Shown: piece by piece, positions 1-7,462 of the stretch
How positions within the stretch are numbered: the stretch's first letter is position 1
How the letters are laid out: each line of letters starts with the position of its first letter
Assembly: GCF_024385465.1 (NCBI RefSeq)
Contig: NZ_JANFLS010000005.1
Coordinates: 186,001 to 250,000, forward strand
Direction: 5' to 3'
DNA length: 64,000 bases
Source of the DNA: Arthrobacter sp. zg-Y844
GTDB taxonomy: Bacteria > Actinomycetota > Actinomycetes > Actinomycetales > Micrococcaceae
Notes under the pieces: model-generated
What the model saw: the letters and a program-made list of their open reading frames with translations, nothing else
Told to the model about the DNA's origin: nothing
Database searches by the model: none
Position numbers and translations under genes: made by a program

Positions 1-522
1 GCGTCGTTCGCGGGCGGCGTCGGAATCCTCGGCCCTGCCGGTGTAGAGCAGTTCCGGGGACTGCGCCCATGCGGTGGCCATCGAAAAAAGCAGGGTCATC
101 AGGTCATCCGGATTCCAGGCAGGATCTATGATCCCCTGCGCCTGGGCGGCGGAAATATCGGCTGATGTCGGCCCCGGGCGGCTGCTGGGGGCCAGCACTT
201 CCGGCGCCCCCTCGAGCCGGGCCCAGTCCAGCATGCGCAGATGCTCGGGGTGCTCCACCGAGTGGTCGTAAAGGGCGCCGACGAACCCGGGAAGATCCAG
301 CGCATCCCGCGGAACCTGGTCCGTGGTCTCCTGCAGGTTCGTCGCCAGCACTGCGGCGAACAACGCATTCTTCCCGCCGAAATACGCATAAAGGCGTTCC
401 TTGCTGGCGCGTGCCTCTTCCGCAATACGGTCAACACGGGCACCGGCCAGCCCATACTGTGCAAACTCTTTTCGTGCTGCAGCCAGGATCCTGGCCCGCG
501 TGGCTTCGCCGTCGGTTCTCAT
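1..522 (-). CDS. TetR family transcriptional regulator (3' end beyond window)
   Basis: The reading frame starts with ATG on the minus strand and stays open to the window edge, so the C-terminus is missing (174 codons present). The N-terminal ~50 residues form a TetR helix-turn-helix: TRARILAAARKEFAQYGLAG, then VDRIAEEARASKERLYAYFG. The rest is the usual variable helical ligand-binding region. It is divergent from the drug exporter starting at 578 with only 55 bp between the two starts, the standard arrangement for a local repressor of an efflux pump. That control is inferred from context; I see no convincing palindromic operator in the gap. Confidence 0.88.
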   Translation of the reverse strand, partial: MRTDGEATRARILAAARKEFAQYGLAGARVDRIAEEARASKERLYAYFGGKNALFAAVLATNLQETTDQVPRDALDLPGFVGALYDHSVEHPEHLRMLDWARLEGAPEVLAPSSRPGPTSADISAAQAQGIIDPAWNPDDLMTLLFSMATAWAQSPELLYTGRAEDSDAARERR

Positions 523-577
523 ACCTGTAGTCTAGCTAAGCCAACCAACCAGTTCGTTTGATTAGGATTTCCCCTTC

Positions 578-2065
578 ATGGACCGCACCACCCCTTCCGG
601 CCTGCCCCGGGCCGCCGCCGTCGACCACTCGGCACATCCGCACCGCTGGCTGCTGCTGGCCGTCCTGGCGCTGGCCCAGCTGATGGTGGTCCTGGACGGC
701 ACCATCGTGAACATCGCCCTGCCGGACGCGCAGCGCGAACTGGGCATGTCCGACGGCGACCGCACCTGGGTGGTCACGATCTACGCACTGGCCTTCGGCT
801 CGCTGCTGCTGCTCGGCGGACGCATCGCCGATTACTGGGGCCGCAAGCGCACGTTCATGGTGGGAATGGCCGGCTTTGCCGTGGCCTCCGCTATCGGCGG
901 TTTTGCGGAAAGCACCGAAATGCTCCTGGCTGCCCGCGGCCTGCAGGGCGCCTTCGCCGCACTGCTGGCACCGGCGTCGCTCGCCATCCTGACCATCACC
1001 TTCCCCTCGGGCAAGGACCGCATCAAGGCCTTCGCCGTGTACGGTGCCATCGGCGGCGGCGGCGCGGCCATCGGCCTGCTGCTTGGCGGCGTCCTGACGC
1101 AGTACGCCAGCTGGAACTGGTGCCTGCTGGTCAACGTGCCGATTGCGATTGTCGCCATGGCCGCCGCCCTGCCGCTGATCCGGGAGAGCAAGGCCCACGG
1201 CAACACCCGCTACGACCTGCCGGGCGCCGTTCTCGTGGTGGCCGGACTGGCTTCGCTCGTGTACGGATTCTCCCAGGCCGAAAACGGCTGGGCACGTGTT
1301 GAAACCATTGCCTTCCTTGCCGCCGGCGTGCTGATCCTGGCGCTGTTCGTGTTCGTGGAAAGCCGCGTTTCCAACCCGCTGCTGCCCCTGCGCGTGCTGA
1401 CCAACAAGGTCCGCGGCGGCGCGTTCCTGACCTCCACGCTGACCGGCGCTGCCCTGCTGGGCGGCATCCTGTTCCTGATCTTCTACTTCCAGATTGTCCT
1501 GGGCTACTCGCCGCTGAAGTCCGGCCTTGCGTCGCTGCCCATGACCATCGCCATCACCGTCGGCGCCGGCGTCCTGTCCAAGTTCCTGCCGCGCACCGGC
1601 GTCCGCCTGCCCATGACCGTGGGGCCGATCGTCGGCGCTGCCGGCCTGATCTGGCTCTCCTTCATCACGGTCGAGGGGAACTACGCCCTGGAGGTCCTCC
1701 CCGGACTGGCGCTGCTGGGCTTCGGCCTCGCGATGATCTTCGTGCCGCTGCAGAACGTGGCCCTGGCCGGCATTGACGAGCACGACGCCGGCGTGGCCAG
1801 CGCCGCTGTATCGGCCACCCAGCAGATCGGCGGGTCCATCGGCACCGCACTGTTCACGGCCGTCTACACGGCCGGCATCACTTCCTACCTGAGCAGCAAC
1901 GGCGGCCAGCCTGCCGCAGAACTCGAAGCGCTGGTGAACGGTTACTCCACCGCGTTCGTCTGGGCCGGCGTCGCACTCTTCCTTGCCGCCCCGATCGGCT
2001 ACTTCATGATCCGCCCGTCCAAGGAGGACCTGCTGAAGGTTCCCGAGGTAGCCCCCGTCGGCTAA
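578..2065 (+). CDS. MFS drug exporter, DHA2 (EmrB/QacA-like, 14 TM) family
   Basis: A 495-residue integral membrane protein; the length and hydrophobic segments fit the 14-helix DHA2 proton antiporters. The N-terminal region has LDGTIVNIALPDAQRELG, typical of EmrB/QacA proteins, followed by the loop 2-3 motif GRIADYWGRKRTF (MFS motif A). A conserved proton-antiporter type stretch (AIGGGGAAIGLLLGGVL) follows near residue 160. The likely role is proton-driven export of hydrophobic drugs or metabolites across the cytoplasmic membrane; the substrate cannot be told. It is divergent from a TetR regulator and ends in a strong rho-independent terminator, so it is probably monocistronic and locally repressed. 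Confidence 0.92.
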   Translation: MDRTTPSGLPRAAAVDHSAHPHRWLLLAVLALAQLMVVLDGTIVNIALPDAQRELGMSDGDRTWVVTIYALAFGSLLLLGGRIADYWGRKRTFMVGMAGFAVASAIGGFAESTEMLLAARGLQGAFAALLAPASLAILTITFPSGKDRIKAFAVYGAIGGGGAAIGLLLGGVLTQYASWNWCLLVNVPIAIVAMAAALPLIRESKAHGNTRYDLPGAVLVVAGLASLVYGFSQAENGWARVETIAFLAAGVLILALFVFVESRVSNPLLPLRVLTNKVRGGAFLTSTLTGAALLGGILFLIFYFQIVLGYSPLKSGLASLPMTIAITVGAGVLSKFLPRTGVRLPMTVGPIVGAAGLIWLSFITVEGNYALEVLPGLALLGFGLAMIFVPLQNVALAGIDEHDAGVASAAVSATQQIGGSIGTALFTAVYTAGITSYLSSNGGQPAAELEALVNGYSTAFVWAGVALFLAAPIGYFMIRPSKEDLLKVPEVAPVG

Positions 2066-2088
2066 GGCGGTCCCACCTCTGATGACCG

Positions 2089-2124
2089 GAACCGGTCCCG
2101 CGAAAGCGGGACCGGTTCTTTTTT
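2089..2124 (+). terminator. Rho-independent terminator of the MFS exporter gene
   Basis: A perfect 13-bp stem (left arm gaaccggtcccgc, GAAA tetraloop, matching right arm) is followed directly by six T residues. It lies 24 bp after the exporter stop codon. Confidence 0.93.
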
Positions 2125-2194
2125 ATACGCCCGGAGCACGTGCCGGGCAGGAAACCTCCGGAATTATTCGGCACCCCACCCAGTTAGCTTCCCC

Positions 2195-2860
2195 ATGACT
2201 ACTATCGCGATCATTGGTGCAGGACGCGGCCTGGGTGCCGCCGTGGCACGACGTTTCGGCGCAGAGGGATTCTCCGTTGCGCTGATCTCCCGAAGCCAGG
2301 CCAAGGTGGACGCCCTTGCCGAAGACCTCGGCAAGGCCGGAATTCCGGCCCGGGGCTTCGCCGCCGACGTCCGCAATCCGGAATCGATCGCCGCTGCCCT
2401 CGAGGCTGCGGCCGAAACCCTCGGCCCGGTCGAGGTGCTGCAGTACAGCCCCCTTCCGCAGAAAGACTTCATGCGGCCCGTCCTTGAGACGACCGTAGCG
2501 GACCTCCGGGGTCCTGTTGAGTTCTCCATCTACGGGCCGGTGGCCGCAGTCCACCAGGTGCTGCCCGGAATGCGGTTCCTTGGTGAAAACCGAGGCACCA
2601 TCCTCTTCGTCAACGGCGGATCAGCAGTGAAGCCCGGACGCGGTGTCACCGGAACCTCGGTGGCGTTCGCCGGCCAGGCCGCTTACGCGCAGCTCCTCAA
2701 CGAGGTCCTCGGCGAGGAGGGCATCCACGTATCGCAGCTCATCATCGGCGGCCGCATCATCGAGGGTGATCCGGAAAAGGATCCCGACGTTCTCGCCGGT
2801 GTCCTTTGGGACCTCCACACCCGTCGGGACACCTTCCGCCGCCAGATCAGCGCGGACTGA
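2195..2860 (+). CDS. Short-chain dehydrogenase/reductase (SDR)
   Basis: A 221-residue Rossmann protein. The N-terminus has the nucleotide motif GAGRGLGAAVARRFGAEGF. Later the sequence keeps a Ser-containing strand (FVNGGSAVKPG) and ends without the usual C-terminal substrate segment, so it is shorter than a classical ~250-residue SDR. The canonical YxxxK is not obvious; the closest match is GQAAYAQLLNEVLG, in which Tyr is not followed by Lys at +4. A catalytic role is therefore uncertain and it may be an atypical SDR. The chosen ATG gives the motif at residue 8. No Shine-Dalgarno is seen upstream; a TAGCTT hexamer ends 4 nt before the ATG. A strong hairpin follows the gene, so it is transcribed alone. 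Confidence 0.82.
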   Translation: MTTIAIIGAGRGLGAAVARRFGAEGFSVALISRSQAKVDALAEDLGKAGIPARGFAADVRNPESIAAALEAAAETLGPVEVLQYSPLPQKDFMRPVLETTVADLRGPVEFSIYGPVAAVHQVLPGMRFLGENRGTILFVNGGSAVKPGRGVTGTSVAFAGQAAYAQLLNEVLGEEGIHVSQLIIGGRIIEGDPEKDPDVLAGVLWDLHTRRDTFRRQISAD

Positions 2861-2920
2861 TCAGCGTGAGTGATCAATCGAGTGAGCCGCCCCGCCGGCG
2901 AACTTGATCACGGCACTTCA

Positions 2921-2953
2921 GAAAGAGGCCCGGGCAACCGGGCCTCTTTCTCT
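2921..2953 (+). terminator. Rho-independent terminator after the SDR gene
   Basis: A perfect 13-bp inverted repeat (gaaagaggcccgg with its complement) encloses a GCAA tetraloop. The right arm ends in ctctttctct, giving a T-rich tail. It lies 60 bp after the SDR stop. Confidence 0.8.
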
Positions 2954-3056
2954 GTCCGGAGCAGCGTTTTCGGTGTATTCAGTGTTGCCTGTACCGCGCA
3001 GGTGCGACAGTCTCGCGGAAACTCGAACCCTCACATCGCAGAACGGACCGGCTGCC

Positions 3057-3431
3057 ATGAAATACGCGATCCTCGTTTATTCGAACCCTCAGCCATGGGG
3101 CCACCCAACGGGGAACTACTTGCCTGCGTTCCAATCCTTACCGAAGTCCGAGCGGCAGCGGATGGACACCGAATTCGATTCGTTCCTCACCGAGCTGCAG
3201 GAGAGCGGGGAGCTTCTCGGCGGTGAGGCACTGGGGGATCCGGCTGGCGCGCAACTGGTCCGCCGGGAAGAGGGGCCGGTCATCAGCAGCGGACCGTATG
3301 CTGCACCCGGGGAACATCTCGCCGGGATGTTCTTCATCCAGGCCGGTACCCCGCAGCGTGCGGAGGAAATCCTGGCCCGGTTCGCCTCCCCCGGCGAAAC
3401 CGTCGAACTGCGCCCGATCGCGAATATGTGA
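3057..3431 (+). CDS. YCII-related (DGPF-type) domain protein
   Basis: A 124-residue protein starting MKYAILVYSN, the typical first strand of YCII/DGPF proteins. The family has a ferredoxin-like fold and is often encoded beside ECF sigma factors. Visible features are a strand-helix start with a conserved Tyr/Asn, the segment SSGPYAAPGEHLAGMFFIQA and a C-terminal VELRPIANM, as in the family. The internal ATG was chosen because upstream in-frame residues look random and the family starts here. No sigma factor gene is adjacent. The function is unknown; family members are thought to be small-molecule-binding or catalytic proteins of the YciI type. Confidence 0.85.
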   Translation: MKYAILVYSNPQPWGHPTGNYLPAFQSLPKSERQRMDTEFDSFLTELQESGELLGGEALGDPAGAQLVRREEGPVISSGPYAAPGEHLAGMFFIQAGTPQRAEEILARFASPGETVELRPIANM

Positions 3432-3441
3432 TTATTCCTTT

Positions 3442-3741
3442 ATGGAGAACTTCGAGCGCCCAGTTGCCTTTCGCGCAACGGCATTCATCCGCCCGTCGAA
3501 GTGGCTGCACCGGCCGGTGCGCGCAATCCGCTACGACGCCTATTGGCGGGACGGACGCCTGGAGTTCGGTGTAGACCTGTTCAAGTTGCTCCGTGGCATG
3601 CACACCACGGACTCCTCGACCCTACAAACGAACCTGCGCGCCACCTGCCCGGAAGTCGGCCGCGGCAGGTGGGTGCACGAGTCCGGCAGCGTCATGACGG
3701 GACCCGTTCCACCGGAGCCAATGCAGGGCACGGAGCGTTAG
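3442..3741 (+). CDS. Hypothetical protein, 99 aa
   Basis: A short gene starting 11 bp after the YCII-domain stop. The predicted protein (MENFERPVAFRATAFIRPSK...) is soluble and basic near the N-terminus. It has a strand-like central part (YDAYWRDGRLEFGVDLFKLL) and no signal peptide or transmembrane segment. I recognise no family. Codon use is acceptable for this genome, but there is only a weak ribosome binding site (tttatgg context). The gene may be expressed with the upstream YCII gene. A real small gene is more likely than not, but not certain. Confidence 0.45.
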   Translation: MENFERPVAFRATAFIRPSKWLHRPVRAIRYDAYWRDGRLEFGVDLFKLLRGMHTTDSSTLQTNLRATCPEVGRGRWVHESGSVMTGPVPPEPMQGTER

Positions 3742-3781
3742 CAGCCCCTACAGCCCGGTCCGCCGTAGATCTCGACAATTC

Positions 3782-3828
3782 GTCAACTCCTATTGACACG
3801 GACACTCCGTCAATCTAGGTTGACGCTT
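3782..3828 (+). promoter_or_regulatory. Sigma-A promoter with twin GTCAA-N6-TTGAC operators
   Basis: TTGACA (3793-3798) and TAGGTT (3816-3821) are separated by exactly 17 bp. Transcription would start about 7 nt later, at the ATG of the HTH gene at 3829, giving a leaderless mRNA; no Shine-Dalgarno is present. Two identical-architecture inverted repeats, GTCAA-N6-TTGAC, lie at 3782-3797 and 3809-3824, 27 bp apart. The first overlaps the -35 box and the second the -10 box, which fits repression by a dimeric regulator, perhaps the encoded HTH protein. Confidence 0.65.
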
Positions 3829-4044
3829 ATGGAAGACCATTCCCCCTTGGCCGCCGCGGCGGCGAGTCCCGATCCGGCTACCGGGCTGCGCGCCGTCGTC
3901 GCCCTCGGTAGGCTGCGCGACCAGCTCGAGGCCGTGCAGGTTGCCAATGCCCGGGCGCAGGGCTGGTCCTGGCAGGCCATCGCCGACCAGCTCGGCATCA
4001 GCAAGCAGGCAGTGCACCAGAAGTACAACCGGAAAGCGAAGTAG
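3829..4044 (+). CDS. Small HTH (homeodomain-like) protein paired with a Clp-N protein
   Basis: A 71-residue protein. The C-terminal half is a helix-turn-helix: WSWQAIADQLGISKQAVHQK, followed by the basic tail YNRKAK. The N-terminal half is an Ala-rich helix plus a helix with DQLEAVQVANARAQG. It precedes the Clp-N-domain gene by 4 bp, so the two are one operon; this HTH/Clp-N pairing is common in actinobacteria. It is probably a DNA-binding autoregulator, consistent with the twin inverted repeats overlapping the promoter. The ATG is placed at the predicted transcription start, so translation is expected to be leaderless. An upstream in-frame start would put the -10 box inside the gene. Confidence 0.82.
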   Translation: MEDHSPLAAAAASPDPATGLRAVVALGRLRDQLEAVQVANARAQGWSWQAIADQLGISKQAVHQKYNRKAK

Positions 4045-4048
4045 CGCC

Positions 4049-4630
4049 ATGTTTGAACGGTTCACTCAGCAAGCCCGCCAAAGTGTCGTCTCCACCCAGG
4101 AAGAAGCCCGCACCTTGGAGGCGACCCAGATCCTCCCGGTGCACGTGCTGATCGGCGCGGTGTCCACCGTGGAAACATCCACCCCTCGGCTGGCGTCCGT
4201 GCTGGCCGAGTGCGGCCTCACGTCAGCACAGCTGCGTGCGGACCTACGCGCCATGGGCCCGGACTCCGGGTACGACGACGCCGCCGCCTTGGAATCCGTC
4301 GGTATTGACCTGGACGAGGTGCGCCGCGCCGTCGATGCACAATTCGGGGAAGGCACCCTGGACGCCGCCGCCGGTCCCGCCCCGCGGCGTCGTCGCCTGT
4401 TCGACTCCCTCAAAGGCGGGCACCTGCCCTTCAGCAGCGGTGCGAAAGCCGTACTGACGAACAGCCTGCGCGAATCAACGGCCCGGAAGGACGGCTACAT
4501 CGGGACGGAACATCTACTGCTGGGAGTCCTCCGCGGCGCCGATCCCGCAGCCATGTCCCTGATCAGCCGACACGTGGGGCCGGAAGACCTGAGGGTTCGA
4601 ATTCTCGGCACCATGGACGCCGCGGCCTAG
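4049..4630 (+). CDS. Clp repeat (N) domain protein without ATPase
   Basis: A 193-residue protein with two Clp-N-type repeats. The first is MFERFTQQARQSVVSTQEEARTL..., with ILPVHVLIGAV. The second is around residues 130-190, with LPFSSGAKAVLTNSLRESTA then YIGTEHLLLGVLRGADPAA. ClpC N-domains bind adaptors and substrates (phospho-arginine in Bacillus ClpC). There are no AAA+ Walker motifs, so it cannot unfold proteins itself. It may act as a decoy or adaptor for ClpC or recognise damaged proteins, possibly signalling to the HTH partner; this is inference. The start lies 4 nt after the HTH gene stop, so translation is probably coupled. Confidence 0.87.
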   Translation: MFERFTQQARQSVVSTQEEARTLEATQILPVHVLIGAVSTVETSTPRLASVLAECGLTSAQLRADLRAMGPDSGYDDAAALESVGIDLDEVRRAVDAQFGEGTLDAAAGPAPRRRRLFDSLKGGHLPFSSGAKAVLTNSLRESTARKDGYIGTEHLLLGVLRGADPAAMSLISRHVGPEDLRVRILGTMDAAA

Positions 4631-4656
4631 GTCCCGGCGCCCGCGCCGAGCCCGGT

Positions 4657-5280
4657 TCACCAGTCCGCCAGCTTCGTGTCCGGAGCCAGCGGCCCCCGGC
4701 CCGCCAGCCAGGCCATGAAGCTGCGCTGCTGGTTCGGGGGCCCGAGCCGTTCCGGAACCGTGGCGAGCAGGACAGGAAGGTCCCACGCGACGTACTCCTC
4801 GGGCCAGTCCGCGGGTGTATAGCCGAGCCCCAGGTCCACGTGGTGCATCTCGACTTCGCGGAGCCGATGCGCCGGGCAGGCAGCCACGCCGTAGGAATCG
4901 TCGCCCATGAGGTGGCCGTTGGGCCATCCTGCCGCCTCGGACAGGTTCAGGACCTCCTCGAGGTGCAGCATGCTGGAGCTGAGGTCGGCGATGATTTCTG
5001 CGGCGGCCCGGCTGGCACCCTCCTCGATCTCCCGGGTGCGCTGTTCGGATCCGCCGGGATATCTCGGAACATCGTGGCCTTCGAGGGCGCCGGACAGCCG
5101 GCGGGCGTGGGCATCGGCGTTCCGCGCCAGATGGGTCAGGACGTGCCCCACGGTCCAGCCAGGCAAGCGGCTTGGCGCCAGGACGTCCCTATCGGTTAGG
5201 TCTGCGACACGACGCATCAGACGCGCCTGGGCCGCAAAGCATAGTTGCGCCGCCCGCTGAGGATCCTCTTCCAGATTCAC
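4657..5280 (-). CDS. Mycothiol-dependent maleylpyruvate isomerase-type (DinB-fold) protein
   Basis: A 207-residue protein of the TIGR03083/MDMPI family. LPGWTVGHVLTHLARNADA at residues 39-57 carries the conserved metal-ligand His, and near residue 140 LREVEMHHVDLGLGY supplies the Glu and His ligands. The characterised member uses mycothiol to isomerise maleylpyruvate in gentisate breakdown; most family members have unknown substrates. No gentisate genes are nearby, so a mycothiol-S-transferase type role is more likely than maleylpyruvate isomerisation. The all-helical fold binds zinc in the N-terminal domain. The gene is convergent with the Clp-N gene and sits 66 bp from the upstream methyltransferase gene. 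Confidence 0.87.
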   Translation of the reverse strand: MNLEEDPQRAAQLCFAAQARLMRRVADLTDRDVLAPSRLPGWTVGHVLTHLARNADAHARRLSGALEGHDVPRYPGGSEQRTREIEEGASRAAAEIIADLSSSMLHLEEVLNLSEAAGWPNGHLMGDDSYGVAACPAHRLREVEMHHVDLGLGYTPADWPEEYVAWDLPVLLATVPERLGPPNQQRSFMAWLAGRGPLAPDTKLADW

Positions 5281-5346
5281 AATGCCCCGCCTTCCCGCCG
5301 GCTCCCGTTTGGACGTTATTGTCCATCGCCGGGGTCGGAACGGGTC

Positions 5347-5952
5347 TCAGGCGCGGCCCAGCACCGCCACCAGGAAGTCCGACTCGGGCGTAAACGGCCG
5401 CAGGTCCCACGTGGAGAACCGCTGCTGGACCTCAAGGCCGGCCGCGGCGGCGTCGTCGAAGAAGGCCTCGAAGGCATACCCGCGGTTTCCGCCGAACCCG
5501 ATAACCACCCGGCCGTCGGCTGCAAGGTGCTCGCGCATCCGGGTCAGGACGTCGACGGCGGTTCCCGGTGCCAGGAAGGTCATCACGTTGCCGGCGCAGA
5601 CAATCAGGTCGAACGGTTCGGGAACGCCTTCGGCGGGCAGGTCCAGTTCCGAGAGGTCCCCGACGAACCACTGCAGGTCCGGGAAGTCCTGCCGGGCGGC
5701 GTCGATAAGTTCCGGATCGACGTCGACGCCGACGACGGCGTGGCCGCGCCGCGCCAGTTCCCCGCCCACCCGGCCGGGACCGCAGCCGGCGTCGAGGATC
5801 CGGGCTCCCCGCGGCAGCATCGCGTCAATCAGCCGGGCTTCGCCGTCGAGGTCCTGGCCCTGCTCCCGCATGGCCTCGAACCGCGAGATGTACCAGGCGG
5901 AATGCCCGGGATTCTGCCGCTTTTTCGCTTCCCAGAGGGTTTCGTTTCGCAT
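5347..5952 (-). CDS. Class I SAM-dependent methyltransferase
   Basis: A 201-residue Rossmann methyltransferase. Motif I is ILDAGCGPGRVGGELARRGH, motif II the acidic VVGVDVDPELIDAARQDFP, and a later motif is PFDLIVCAGNVMTFLAPG. The N-terminal helix MRNETLWEAKKRQNPGHSAWYISRFEAM is typical of the actinobacterial subgroup often annotated only as class I methyltransferase. The substrate is unknown. It shares orientation with the MDMPI-type gene 66 bp downstream, so the two may be co-transcribed. Confidence 0.9.
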   Translation of the reverse strand: MRNETLWEAKKRQNPGHSAWYISRFEAMREQGQDLDGEARLIDAMLPRGARILDAGCGPGRVGGELARRGHAVVGVDVDPELIDAARQDFPDLQWFVGDLSELDLPAEGVPEPFDLIVCAGNVMTFLAPGTAVDVLTRMREHLAADGRVVIGFGGNRGYAFEAFFDDAAAAGLEVQQRFSTWDLRPFTPESDFLVAVLGRA

Positions 5953-6027
5953 CTTCCAAGCCTACGTCGCGAAACCGGCGGCCGGTCAGCCAACAGGGCT
6001 GCCGGCCGCCGGGCGGAGACGCCTCGG

Positions 6028-6576
6028 CTAGGCCTGAACGGCCTTCTTGCCCTTGCGGTACTGCCCCATCGACTTGAAGTAGTGATTCGACGGGGTCAGG
6101 AACAGCAGCACCGTTGCGGCCAGCGTCAGGAGGACGGATATCAGCGTCACCCAGGCTGTTTCGTAGACCGGGATGACGCTTGCGAAGAACTGCACGCGCG
6201 CATTCAAGGCTGTAAGCACCGCAACAACAATGAGGACGATCCGGGGCCAGCCGAGGCCCATCCGGGACAGCAGGGCAATCGCTGCGAGGATGACGGCGGT
6301 GATGACTCCTGCCCAGACATAGTCGGAGATTTCGTTGCGGATCCAGATGGGGACGTTGTCCGGGCCCAGGAAGCTCTCAATTTCGGACTTATGGTCATCC
6401 TTATTCACGGCCATGATTCCCACCGGAATCCGGATCAGCACCAGGGCCGCTGCGGCCAGCAGCAGCCAGAAGGCCATCTCCACCGTCTTCGGACGTGCAG
6501 GTGCGTTTCCGGGTGCTACCGGCTGGGCTCCTGCGTAAGGATTCTGGTTGGCGTCCTGCGCTATTTTCTCGGTCAT
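6028..6576 (-). CDS. Membrane protein of unknown function, ~4 TM
   Basis: A 182-residue protein. A hydrophilic, Pro/Ala/Asn-rich N-terminus of ~30 residues is followed by about four hydrophobic segments, at roughly residues 34-54, 87-104, 110-125 and 138-160. The C-terminus is short and basic (YRKGKKAVQA). A soluble loop between helix 1 and 2 contains NKDDHKSEIESFLGPDN. No enzyme motif is seen. The layout resembles small actinobacterial DUF membrane proteins with a Pro-rich cytoplasmic leader. The next gene on this strand is the methyltransferase 75 bp further on. Function not recognised. Confidence 0.75.
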   Translation of the reverse strand: MTEKIAQDANQNPYAGAQPVAPGNAPARPKTVEMAFWLLLAAAALVLIRIPVGIMAVNKDDHKSEIESFLGPDNVPIWIRNEISDYVWAGVITAVILAAIALLSRMGLGWPRIVLIVVAVLTALNARVQFFASVIPVYETAWVTLISVLLTLAATVLLFLTPSNHYFKSMGQYRKGKKAVQA

Positions 6577-6755
6577 GCTTCCCCCATAAAACTGGCTGAT
6601 TCCGCGGCAGATTTGCCGGGCCGGTAGGTAGCCTATCCGACCTCCGGAACGCTGTGCGCCCGGCGCTTAGCGGTGCAACGCCACCACCCCGCAATAAAAA
6701 ACACCTGCACCCGGGGTTCCATCCCGCCATTGTGGGGCAGGATGGGTGTACCCAG

Positions 6756-6776
6756 CCGGGGCCGCATGAGCCCCGG
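6756..6776 (+). promoter_or_regulatory. Leader hairpin upstream of the Rv0909-like small gene
   Basis: A perfect 7-bp inverted repeat (ccggggc, 7-nt loop, gccccgg) lies 26 nt before the ATG of the small antitoxin-like gene. It has no T-tract, so it is more likely a leader RNA structure or protein-binding site than a terminator. Confidence 0.35.
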
Positions 6777-6802
6777 ACCGCACAGAGGGAAGGCATTATC
6801 CA

Positions 6803-6928
6803 ATGGCAGATCTAGGCGGCATGGCAGACAAGGCGAAGGACGCAGCCAAGGACAACCCGGAGAAGGTTGACCAGGCTAAAGACAAGGCGAAGGACGCCGT
6901 CGACGGAAACAAGGACGACAAGAAGTAA
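6803..6928 (+). CDS. Rv0909-family small lysine-rich antitoxin-like protein
   Basis: A 41-residue highly charged helical protein: MADLGGMADKAKDAAKDNPE, then KVDQAKDKAKDAVDG. This matches the Rv0909/MT0933-like family, annotated as putative toxin-antitoxin antitoxins but usually found without any toxin in Actinobacteria, as here. The repeated AKDKAKDA pattern predicts an amphipathic helix, like CsbD/LEA-type stress proteins. It follows a leader hairpin and is closed by a strong terminator, so it is a stand-alone transcript. The start is supported by the gaggga-aggcattatcca upstream region. A stress-induced role is inference. Confidence 0.82.
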   Translation: MADLGGMADKAKDAAKDNPEKVDQAKDKAKDAVDGNKDDKK

Positions 6929-6944
6929 GTAACCGTCGTCCAAC

Positions 6945-6983
6945 AGAGCCGGACCGTCCCCGCGGGGGCGGTCCGGCTCTTCA
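6945..6983 (+). terminator. Hairpin terminator after the Rv0909-like gene
   Basis: A 12-bp stem (agagccggaccg with its exact complement) encloses a GC-rich loop that can pair further. It ends in ctcttca. The poly-T is weak but the hairpin is very stable, 16 bp after the stop codon. Confidence 0.7.
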
Positions 6984-7013
6984 CGGGCGTCAAGGGAAAT
7001 GGGGGGGGGAAGA

Positions 7014-7406
7014 GTGTCGCTGAGCACGTCGCGGGTGAGCATCGTTGCGGATCTGCGCTCATATGGTGAAGACGCCGCTGCGCAGTGGGCGTGGGAAGCG
7101 CCCCGGGAGGTGCTGGAGGAGGTTCTGACCGTCGCAAGCTGGGTGCTTTATAACGGTCCTGGCCTGGCCGATGGTTCCAGCATGCTGATCAGCAAGGCGG
7201 TCGCCCTGGCGGGGGTCTACGTTCACGAGTCACGTCCCCGGGACCTGCACCGCAAGCGGAGGGACTTGAGGGTCCACTCTGCCACCGTCGCCAATGACAC
7301 CCCTTACGCACGGGAGCGCTTCCTCGGCAGCGATGACTACGATGCCGTCGGTCCGGATGCACGCAGTTATTGGGGCCAACAGCAGCTGCCGCAGGCGAGC
7401 ACCTGA
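7014..7406 (+). CDS. Hypothetical protein, ~130 aa
   Basis: A soluble protein with no recognised domain. The proposed GTG start has a G-rich ribosome-binding stretch just upstream (ggggggggaagagtgtcgc). Features seen are an Ala/Trp/Glu-rich N-terminal helix (AAQWAWEAPREVLEEVLTVA), a middle part with LISKAVALAGVYVHESRPRD, and a polar C-terminus ending in WGQQQLPQAST. Codon use fits the genome. It lies alone between a terminator and the quinone reductase gene 56 bp downstream. Alternative starts 7 and 16 codons further in are possible. Confidence 0.6.
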   Translation: MSLSTSRVSIVADLRSYGEDAAAQWAWEAPREVLEEVLTVASWVLYNGPGLADGSSMLISKAVALAGVYVHESRPRDLHRKRRDLRVHSATVANDTPYARERFLGSDDYDAVGPDARSYWGQQQLPQAST

Positions 7407-7462
7407 CCCGGTTATTGTCCGCACCGGGGAATAGAACGCAGCCCGGGTTTCTTGTACCGCCC

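Noticed and set aside
523-577. A TetR operator in the tetR-like/MFS gap
   Set aside because: Only imperfect AACCA/TTGTT-like half-sites are seen; no clear palindrome.
536-1783. A 415-codon minus-strand frame across the MFS gene
   Set aside because: Composition (Gln/Gly/Asp/His-rich) is typical of antisense frames in GC-rich genes; the plus strand encodes a clear transporter.
5245-6627. A 460-codon plus-strand frame across the methyltransferase and membrane protein genes
   Set aside because: It spans two well-supported minus-strand genes and has no recognisable domain.
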